Source: DAOUCP01 sp034432155 (lineage in GTDB: Bacteria; Chloroflexota; Anaerolineae; Epilineales; Epilineaceae). From it: a DNA stretch of 64,000 nucleotides. Positions within the stretch are counted from its first letter, which is position 1. Each line of letters starts with the position of its first letter. Made by a program: the position numbers and the translations under genes. The notes below the pieces were generated by a model. That model saw nothing but the letters and a program-made list of their open reading frames with translations. It had not been told where the DNA came from and did no database searches. Below, in pieces: positions 57,930 to 64,000 of the stretch. The stretch is taken from contig DAOUCP010000043.1 in assembly GCA_034432155.1 (NCBI GenBank), forward strand, positions 7,501 through 71,500, read 5' to 3'.

Positions 57930-60634
57930 CTGCCGTGGCCTTGAGCCTGTGGCTGGTCGTTGGCTTCCTGGTGGCGCTGCACCTGCTGCGAGCGTGGGAT
58001 GTGTCGCCCAGTGAGCTCGCGACGCTGTCCGCCGGTCTTGGGATCGTTGGCCTGGTGGGCTCGGCGCTGCTCCGGGCTTTGCCGTCCCGCCTGGCTCTGC
58101 TGGCGGTGTTGGCTCTTCTGGCGCTCGTGCCGCTGGTGCTCTACGACTTCTACCGGGGTCTCGCGGCCTACCTGGCGTCGCGAGCCCAATCGCCGTCGGC
58201 AGTGTCTGATGCTCCCCCGCGGCGCGGCCAAGCGCTCGTCCGCATGGCCACGGTGGGCCTCGTGCTCTTCGCGGCCTTCTTTCGGCTGGCGCACCTGGGC
58301 TACAGCGAATTCCAGGGGGACGAGGCGCGAGCCATGTTGCTGGCCCGGGCACTGGTCGAGCGGCGAGACGCGAGCCTGCTCTTGTGGCATAAGAAGGGGC
58401 CGATCGAGGTCCTGCTGCCGGCTGCCGTTCTGCAGTTGGGCAATCCTGGTGAGGCCGCCGCTCGGCTGCCGTTTGCCTTCGCCGGCCTAGCGGCGGTGCT
58501 GGCCCTGGCCAGTCTGGGCCGGCGGATGTGGTCCGCGCGCGCCGGCTGGCTCGCCGGTCTGGTGCTGGCCATCGATGGCACCATGATCGCTTTCTCGCGG
58601 ATCGTTCAGTACCAGAGCGTGGTAGTGCTGTTTGCCGTGCTGGCGATGTGGTGTGCCTGGCGCTTCCATCGCGGCGGCCCCCACGCCGGCCGCTACCTGC
58701 TTTTCGCGGGTCTCTTTCTGGGCTTGGGCACGTGGGCCCACTACGAAATGGTGCTGGCGTGGCCGCCCGTCGCCTGGCTGGCTTTCGCCGGCTGGCGCCA
58801 CCAGGCCGGCTCGAGCCGTCGCGCGTTCTTGGGCCTGGCGTCAGCGGTGGCCCTGGCAGGTCTCGTGACGGCCGCCTTCTATGTGCCGTTCGTTCGCCAT
58901 CCGCAATTCGCCGCCACCGGGAGCTACATCTGGGGCCGACGACTGGGAGGCGATCTGCCTTACAACCAGCTGAGCGACTACCTCCAACGTGCCTCGTTCT
59001 ACAATGCCAGCTACTACGTCGTGGCGGTGATGGGTACGCTGCTGGTGGCCCTTGGCTGCCAGCTGGCATGGCTCATCGCTGGCCGTGGGCGCAGCGAAGG
59101 TCTCCCCTCGGGGCGTGGGCGGAGTCACCAGGTTGCAGCCATGGGTTGGCTGTTGGCCGCGACCTGGATGGCCGCCGCGTTGGGCACGGTGGCTCGAGAA
59201 GCCTGGTTCGAGTACGCCGGCCGCTCGTGGGCCATCGTCGTTTATGCCTGCCCCCTGGCCGCCACCCTGTTGGCGTCACGGCATTCCGTGGCCTGGCGCG
59301 CCACGCTGTTGTGGTTCGCTGGCCCTTTCTGCGCCGCTGCGTTCCTGGCTGCCAAGCCGCATACCCACTTCTACACCATGATGCCGGCCGCGGCTCTGCT
59401 TTGCGGCTGGGCCTGGGACCGAGCCCTGGCCTGGCTGGAGGCTGAGCAGCGGCTTGGCGCGTTCCACGCCCGCGTTGGCGCGGGGCTCGTCGCCGGCGCC
59501 GGCCTTGGGCTGTTCACGGTGCACCAGTACGTGGTATTCGTGCGCCATGATCCGGAGTACAAGCGCGTCTACCCGCAGGCGCGGCTACCGATCTGGACGC
59601 CATTCGGGGACCAGCCGCCCCGTGGAGGCTACTTTGGGTTCCCGTACCGGGCAGGCTGGAATGCACTCCGCCGTCTGGGCGATCCGCTGGCCGCCGACTA
59701 CGACTCCAATGAAGAACGGCTCGTGACCGGCTGGTACACGTGGGGCGCGGTTCGCTGTGCCGAGCGGCCGGCCCGCTACTATCTCGCCTGGCGGCCGCAG
59801 GATGCCGAACCTGTGCCGCTGGATGTCATCCAGGCCGAGTACCGTCGGGCGGCGGTGGTGTGTGTGCGCGGCGCGGGCAAGCTAACCGCGTGGCAGCGGT
59901 CAGCCATGGCATCCGAGAGCGGGCCGGCCAAGCCCGATCTTCCTGACCTGTGGCTGGACGATCCGGCGCTGCCGGGCGGGCCCAGAGCCTGTGGATCTGC
60001 GGCGCCCGATGCCTGTCCCGAACCGGAAACGGCCTCGGGTTTCCGGGCGCCGCTCGCCTGTCCCGAGTCCTCTGGCAGCGCTTCGCGGGCGAGGGCTGTG
60101 GACGACTGGCGATCCCGATCCCTGGCGGTCATGCAGGCCCTGGAGCTGCCCCTGCCCCAAGTGGCCTACCGGGTGCAGCTGGCGGAAGGAATTGGACTCT
60201 GGGGCGCCGACTTCCCCGGCGCGCGGGCGGTCGAATGGGATGGCGGCCGGGTCTTGGTGCGCCTCCACCCGGGCGACCAGCTCGGCGTCGTGTTGGTCTG
60301 GCGTGCCGCGGCGATCCCGCGGGCCAACTATTCCGTCTTCGTGCACTTGCAGCGCGCGGGGGTGGTGGTGGCGCAGCATGATGGCTGGCCGGACTGTGGC
60401 CGCTCTCCGACGAGTACTTGGCAGAGCGGGCAGCTCGTCTTCGACGGCCACTTCTTGCGCGCCAAAGAAGCGGCCTCCGCCACGGGCGGCGAGGGAGGCT
60501 TCGCGGCGGGCGAATACAAGTTGCTGGCCGGGATCTACGAACCAGCCAGCGGCCGACGACTGGCGGTTGAGAGCGGGCCAGCATCGGGCTTGGGGGCCAT
60601 CGAGCTGGCGACGGTAGCGGTGATGGAGCCGTGA
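57926..60634 (+). CDS. GT39-type membrane glycosyltransferase
   Basis: A 902-residue membrane protein. Two helices at the N-terminus precede the GT39 core: residues about 105-135 read FFRLAHLGYSEFQGDEARAMLLARAL, holding the acidic catalytic pair in QGDEAR, then WHKKGPIEVLLPAAVLQLG. Around ten more helices reach residue 560. The rest is soluble and ends in a beta module (ANYSVFVHLQRAGVVVAQHDGWP; GIYEPASGRRLAVE) like that of the preceding protein. A Cys/Pro/Ser-rich insert (ACGSAAPDACPEPETASG, then LACPESSGSAS) lies before this module. The start is a TTG overlapping the previous stop (TTGA), and the end overlaps the next gene by GTGA, so the three GT39 genes are translated as a chain. Confidence 0.83.
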   Translation: MTAVALSLWLVVGFLVALHLLRAWDVSPSELATLSAGLGIVGLVGSALLRALPSRLALLAVLALLALVPLVLYDFYRGLAAYLASRAQSPSAVSDAPPRRGQALVRMATVGLVLFAAFFRLAHLGYSEFQGDEARAMLLARALVERRDASLLLWHKKGPIEVLLPAAVLQLGNPGEAAARLPFAFAGLAAVLALASLGRRMWSARAGWLAGLVLAIDGTMIAFSRIVQYQSVVVLFAVLAMWCAWRFHRGGPHAGRYLLFAGLFLGLGTWAHYEMVLAWPPVAWLAFAGWRHQAGSSRRAFLGLASAVALAGLVTAAFYVPFVRHPQFAATGSYIWGRRLGGDLPYNQLSDYLQRASFYNASYYVVAVMGTLLVALGCQLAWLIAGRGRSEGLPSGRGRSHQVAAMGWLLAATWMAAALGTVAREAWFEYAGRSWAIVVYACPLAATLLASRHSVAWRATLLWFAGPFCAAAFLAAKPHTHFYTMMPAAALLCGWAWDRALAWLEAEQRLGAFHARVGAGLVAGAGLGLFTVHQYVVFVRHDPEYKRVYPQARLPIWTPFGDQPPRGGYFGFPYRAGWNALRRLGDPLAADYDSNEERLVTGWYTWGAVRCAERPARYYLAWRPQDAEPVPLDVIQAEYRRAAVVCVRGAGKLTAWQRSAMASESGPAKPDLPDLWLDDPALPGGPRACGSAAPDACPEPETASGFRAPLACPESSGSASRARAVDDWRSRSLAVMQALELPLPQVAYRVQLAEGIGLWGADFPGARAVEWDGGRVLVRLHPGDQLGVVLVWRAAAIPRANYSVFVHLQRAGVVVAQHDGWPDCGRSPTSTWQSGQLVFDGHFLRAKEAASATGGEGGFAAGEYKLLAGIYEPASGRRLAVESGPASGLGAIELATVAVMEP

Positions 60635-62844
60635 CGCGGCTGTCGGGGCGACTGTCGGGGCGGCTGTCAGGGCGGCTACTAGGCCGGCTATCAGGGCGGC
60701 CGTCGGGACGGTTATCAGGGCGGCTATCAGGGCTGCTGTCAGGGCGACGATCGGGATGGCTGGCGGAGCTGGCGATCCTCGGTGCGTTGCTCATGCTGGC
60801 TGGCTGGCTGCGGCTCGATCGCTTGGATCGCTTCCTTGCCTCCGACGAGGTGCGCTGGACCTGCCGGGCCATCAATTTCCAGGGTGCGCTGCGCGAGCAT
60901 CGTTGGGCCGACACGTTCCAGGTGGGCCATCCGGGCGTGCTCACGATGTGGCTGGGCGGTCTGGCGCTCTGGTCTCAGCCGCTTGGCGAGTGGCCGTCTG
61001 TCTGTCAGACGACGGGGGGAGGCAGTGATCTCTCACGGCTCGACGATGAACCGCTGGCCGGCGTGTTTCGAACGCTGCCGCCGCTCCTGTTTCGGGCGCG
61101 CCGTGGTGTGGCCGTGGCAACGGCGCTGCTGCTGCTTGGGATCTACTTGCTGTTGCGCGTGGGGCTCGGCTTGCCGGCAGTGGTTGCAGGTGGCGGCCTG
61201 TTCGTACTGGCGCTGGATCCGTTCCTCACGGCCCACAGCCGCGTGCTGCACCTGGATGCCCTGACGAGCTTGCTGGCGCTGGCCTCGTTCTTGGCCGCTC
61301 TCGGCGCGGCGGCGCAAGGTCGGCGGGCTTGGGTCATCTCCGGTGTCTTGGCCGGCCTGGCGCTGGCCAACAAGTCGGTGGCCCTGTCGCTGGTGGTGGG
61401 AGTGGGTGTTCTCGCCGCCTGGCAGCGGCTGTGCGCTCTTCGGTGCCGGGAGCGGGCAGCAATGGTGGGCGAGGGTAGCTCCCCGGGACCGGCGGCCGAG
61501 CCGCTGTCGAGAGGAACCGTCGCCCGGCGGCGAGCTGTCGCTGGGGCGGGGTTGGCAGGGCTGTGGCCGGTGGCCAGGAACCTGACGGTGTGGGCGGTGG
61601 CGGCGCTCTTGACGGTGACAGCCATCTGGCCGGCGATGTGGGCGCAGCCCCGGCGCACGGTGCAAGCGGTGTTGGCCAAGGCGGTGGCCGAAGGGGCGGT
61701 TCCCCACCAGAGCGGCAACTACTTTCTGGGCAAGCCGGTTGCCGATCCGGGTCCGCTGTTCTATCCCGTCGCAGCCGCCTTCCGTCTCACGCCCGCGGCC
61801 TGGCTCGGCCTCGCCTGCGCGGCGCTGTGGCTTGGCCGCCATCTGAGGCAGGGCCGCAGCCCAATGGCTAGCCAGGAAGCTGGCACCCGGGCGGTGGTGC
61901 GCCTCCTGGGTGGGACGCTGGCCTGGGCGGTGATCTTCGGACTACTGCTAACCCCTGGACCCAAGAAGTTCGACCGCTACCTGCTGCCGGCCCTGACGGC
62001 CGTCAACCTCGCCGCGGGGGTGGGCCTTGGGCTGGCGGCGACTTCGTGTGGGCGCACCGGAGGTGGCCTGCTCGCCATGGCCGTGGTCGCCGAGGTCGGC
62101 GGTGCCCTGGCGGCCCATCCCTACGAGTTGGCGTCCTACAATCCGCTCTTGGGCGGCGCCCGGGTGGCAGAGCGAGTCATCCTGGTAGGCTGGGGCGAAG
62201 GCTATGACCTGGCAGCCGACTGGCTCAACCGACAACCGTCGGCCGACCAGCTGGAGGTGACGGTGCGCGGCGTCGCTAATTTCGCGCCGCTCTTTCAGGG
62301 GCGGACGCGCTCCGCGGATGGTTATCGCGCCGGCACGAGTGACTACGTGGTGCTGTACAAGAGCCAGGTGCAACGGCAGCAGAACCCCACCCTGCTGGCC
62401 GAGTACCATAACTCGACCGGGCCACCGCCCGTGTACGTCGGACAACTGGCGGGCATCGACTATGTGTGGGTCTATGCCAACCGCTCGGTCGAGTTGGTGC
62501 GCGCCACATTGCATGACCGGCTCGGACCCCAGGACGTCGTGGTAGCCGGGGGCGAGACCGTCTTCGCCCGCCACTATGCCTGGCAGGCACCGTTGGTTCG
62601 CTTCTGGGGGCACTGGACGGAGGCGGAGATGAGGGAGGCCCTGCAGCGGGACTTCCCAGCCGGTTGGCGCCGCGCCTGGCTGGTCCACTATCGCCATGAG
62701 CCCGCGGTGGCGGCAGAGATTCTGGAGGCCGTCGCCTGGCGCGACGAGGCGTGGTCGCTGGCGAACGGCGTCGTCTCGGTGACGGCGTACCGCCGCCGCG
62801 GACCCGGCGTCGGCCTGACACTGGGTGAAGCAGGCCGGCCATGA
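60631..62844 (+). CDS. GT39-type membrane glycosyltransferase with an LSGR-repeat N-terminus
   Basis: A 737-residue membrane protein. Its first 46 residues are about ten tetrapeptides of the form L-S-G-R, strongly basic, directly before the first helix (LAILGALLMLAGWL). The catalytic loop reads LDRFLASDEVRWTCRAINF, where the acidic pair DE follows the first helix as in GT39. About ten helices fill residues 47-470 and GPKKFDRYLLPALTAVNLAAG marks a late one. The soluble tail (about 500-737) has VILVGWGEGYDLAADWLN and WVYANRSVELVRA. Start is the GTG overlapping the previous stop (GTGA at 60631-60634). The 3' end overlaps the following gene by ATGA. The donor and acceptor are unknown. Confidence 0.83.
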   Translation: MTRLSGRLSGRLSGRLLGRLSGRPSGRLSGRLSGLLSGRRSGWLAELAILGALLMLAGWLRLDRLDRFLASDEVRWTCRAINFQGALREHRWADTFQVGHPGVLTMWLGGLALWSQPLGEWPSVCQTTGGGSDLSRLDDEPLAGVFRTLPPLLFRARRGVAVATALLLLGIYLLLRVGLGLPAVVAGGGLFVLALDPFLTAHSRVLHLDALTSLLALASFLAALGAAAQGRRAWVISGVLAGLALANKSVALSLVVGVGVLAAWQRLCALRCRERAAMVGEGSSPGPAAEPLSRGTVARRRAVAGAGLAGLWPVARNLTVWAVAALLTVTAIWPAMWAQPRRTVQAVLAKAVAEGAVPHQSGNYFLGKPVADPGPLFYPVAAAFRLTPAAWLGLACAALWLGRHLRQGRSPMASQEAGTRAVVRLLGGTLAWAVIFGLLLTPGPKKFDRYLLPALTAVNLAAGVGLGLAATSCGRTGGGLLAMAVVAEVGGALAAHPYELASYNPLLGGARVAERVILVGWGEGYDLAADWLNRQPSADQLEVTVRGVANFAPLFQGRTRSADGYRAGTSDYVVLYKSQVQRQQNPTLLAEYHNSTGPPPVYVGQLAGIDYVWVYANRSVELVRATLHDRLGPQDVVVAGGETVFARHYAWQAPLVRFWGHWTEAEMREALQRDFPAGWRRAWLVHYRHEPAVAAEILEAVAWRDEAWSLANGVVSVTAYRRRGPGVGLTLGEAGRP
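60640..60759. repeat. About ten in-frame 12-bp repeats at the start of a GT39 gene
   Basis: Units of 12 bp of the type CTGTCAGGGCGG run without interruption from 60640 to 60759. They encode the tetrapeptide LSGR, with variants LLGR, PSGR, LSGL and RSGW. The first units are nearly identical and the later ones drift, with only base changes. Confidence 0.92.
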
Positions 62845-63797
62845 AGGCCAGCATCCGGACGGCGGCGCTCCGACTGGCGATCAGCGGCTGTCTGCTGGCT
62901 CTCCTGTTTCGCTTTGGCGGGGTCGACCTGGGCGGTGTACGTGCCGCATTGCGAGGCAGCGAGCCACGGTACCTCGTGGGCGCAGTGCTGACGTACGCCG
63001 TGTTGGGCTCGCTTGTCCGGGGCGCTCGCTGGCGCAGCCTGATTCGAGCCCTGGGCCACCAGGCCTCCTTGAGGCGCTGTACCGATTTGTTCCTGATGGG
63101 CACTTTCTTCAACCAATTGCTGCCCACCGGCTTCGGCGGCGACGTGGTACGCAGCCTGTTGCTGGGACGCGAAGGGCTGGGCAGTGCCCGGGCGGCAAGC
63201 ACCGTCGTCGTCGATCGAGCGATCGGGGTCATGATGCTGTTGCCGGTCGGCGCGGTAGCGTTGGCGTTGGCCCGCCATCGGGTGCCGCTTGCGTTGTGGG
63301 CTGCGCTGCTGTCGGCTACGGCCGTCGGGCTGGCCGGCAGCCTGGTGCTTCTGACAGCCCACCGTTGGCGCAGTCGTTTGGAGACATGGCCGCTCATCGG
63401 ACGGCTGGTCAGCTGGCCTGGCGTCGCCCGCTTCGTCGATTCGTTTGCCGAGTACGACGGCCGCGCGATGCTAGCGGCTGCCAGCTGGTCCCTTGTCTTC
63501 AGCGGCCTTCTGATCGCCGCCAACGTCCTTACTGGCCGGGCGATGGGCGCGCGTGGGGCCTCCGTTGTGGACTGGTGCTTGGTGGTGCCGCTGGTTTCGC
63601 TGTCCACGCTCCTGCCCTCGGTGGGTGGCTGGGGAGTGCGGGAGTGGACGTACGTCGGTCTGTTGGGCTTGCTGCGGGTGCCGGTGGCGCCCAGCGAGGC
63701 GACGGCGGTGTCGGTCTTTTTCGGCGTCATGAACTGGCTGGTGGCCAGTGTGGGCGGTGTGCGGCTCCTTGGCGAACGATGGCCGGGCGTTGGCTGA
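62841..63797 (+). CDS. LPG-synthase-like flippase-domain membrane protein
   Basis: A 318-residue membrane protein with seven or eight helices, of the family that includes the membrane half of lysylphosphatidylglycerol synthase and AglD-type proteins. Typical motifs are RGARWRSLIRALG, the central FLMGTFFNQLLPTGFGGDVVRSLLL, which is the family signature, DRAIGVMMLL, and the late SLSTLLPSVGGWGVREW. There is no C-terminal aminoacyl-transferase domain, so it is the stand-alone form, often linked to glycolipid synthesis or lipid flipping. Its ATG overlaps the stop of the GT39 gene (ATGA at 62841-62844), so it closes the chain of four overlapping membrane genes. Confidence 0.88.
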   Translation: MKASIRTAALRLAISGCLLALLFRFGGVDLGGVRAALRGSEPRYLVGAVLTYAVLGSLVRGARWRSLIRALGHQASLRRCTDLFLMGTFFNQLLPTGFGGDVVRSLLLGREGLGSARAASTVVVDRAIGVMMLLPVGAVALALARHRVPLALWAALLSATAVGLAGSLVLLTAHRWRSRLETWPLIGRLVSWPGVARFVDSFAEYDGRAMLAAASWSLVFSGLLIAANVLTGRAMGARGASVVDWCLVVPLVSLSTLLPSVGGWGVREWTYVGLLGLLRVPVAPSEATAVSVFFGVMNWLVASVGGVRLLGERWPGVG

Positions 63798-64000
63798 CGC
63801 TGACAGGCGGCCGCGTGTGCCCGCATCGGCTTGACGGCCGAGACAGACTCCGCCGGCGCGGCCGCTAGCCCAACTTCCACACTCAAGGCGATGATCGGAC
63901 CTTCTTCTAGGTATCTTCCGCCGCTGGGAGGGCGTCGTTTCGCGCTCCGAGGGGGCGAGAGGGGTCGGTTCTGGACAAATAGTCACTGAACGCACTTGCT
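63798..64000. other. Right-edge region without a recognised gene
   Basis: The last 203 bp follow the plus-strand glycan run. Two copies of the palindrome GCGGCCGC (near 63807 and 63858) flank a small CGGC/GCCG hairpin. No reading frame with coding character, promoter or RNA is supported; the sequence becomes less GC-rich toward the edge. Confidence 0.5.

Noticed and set aside
60640..60759. A mobile-element end or inverted terminal repeat at the LSGR array
   Set aside because: There is no transposase, inverted partner or target duplication; the units are simple head-to-tail 12-mers.
62276..63886. A long minus-strand open frame of over 500 codons opposite the last membrane genes
   Set aside because: It is the antisense shadow of GC-rich genes. 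Its residues are Arg/Pro/Thr-rich without motifs, whereas the plus-strand genes show clear family signatures. Many similar shadows exist in the window.

Overview
The window is a high-GC bacterial chromosome segment with about 42 protein genes and no rRNA or tRNA that I can recognise. The gene style suggests a member of the Chloroflexota, perhaps near the Thermomicrobia: many large membrane glycosyltransferases of the GT39 type, lipoproteins with FecR/SH3-like parts and Pro/Thr-rich tails, a lamin-tail phospholipase D, a DUF6800-like small basic protein, and frequent GTG/TTG starts. This placement is an inference from gene content, not from a marker tree.

Layout. 1-7313 (minus strand): a two-component system (kinase, OmpR-type regulator, and a receiver-like ORF cut by the left edge), a FecR-like membrane protein, a YugP-type zinc peptidase, a lipoprotein and a lamin-tail/phospholipase-D protein. 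7959-10720 (plus): an NtrC-type activator overlapping rpoN, whose product carries an unusual Cys4 insert. 10826-14859: ndk, an exported cohesin-like/LysM protein and a lone urocanase. 15241-19957: a cobalamin riboswitch with a terminator controls a three-gene ECF vitamin B12 importer in which S+T and A+A' are each fused. 20008-23586: a large secreted subtilase. 24054-25626: a small basic protein and a GT4 glycosyltransferase. 25738-36582 (minus): a lipoprotein, recR-ybaB-dnaX, a VWA protein, a Ddl-like ligase and an SLC13/TrkA-C transporter. 36822-63797 (plus, 27 kb without a strand change): a cell-surface glycan region with a flippase, pyruvyltransferase, GT4 and GT2 enzymes, GDP-6-deoxymannose synthesis (rmd, gmd), a hexose-phosphate mutase, polyprenyl diphosphate synthase, three chained GT39 proteins and a LPG-synthase-like membrane protein. 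TatD and a fused exonuclease III-DNA polymerase I are embedded in it.

How the genes work together. The mutase, Gmd and Rmd would supply an activated 6-deoxyhexose. The prenyl synthase would supply a lipid carrier precursor, soluble glycosyltransferases would assemble glycans, the flippase would export them, and GT39 enzymes would transfer sugars outside the membrane. The B12 operon is a self-contained, ligand-regulated uptake unit.

The two most unusual features are: (1) a single 1,327-residue polypeptide joining an intact AP endonuclease (XthA type) to an intact proofreading DNA polymerase I; and (2) at least nine short tandem-repeat arrays with different units (12 to 44 bp), lying between genes, in 5' leaders, across a convergent gene junction, and in frame inside two proteins. 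The arrays inside or in frame with genes have unit lengths divisible by three. Several promoters are a near-perfect TATAAT box with no visible -35 box; two of them imply leaderless mRNAs.
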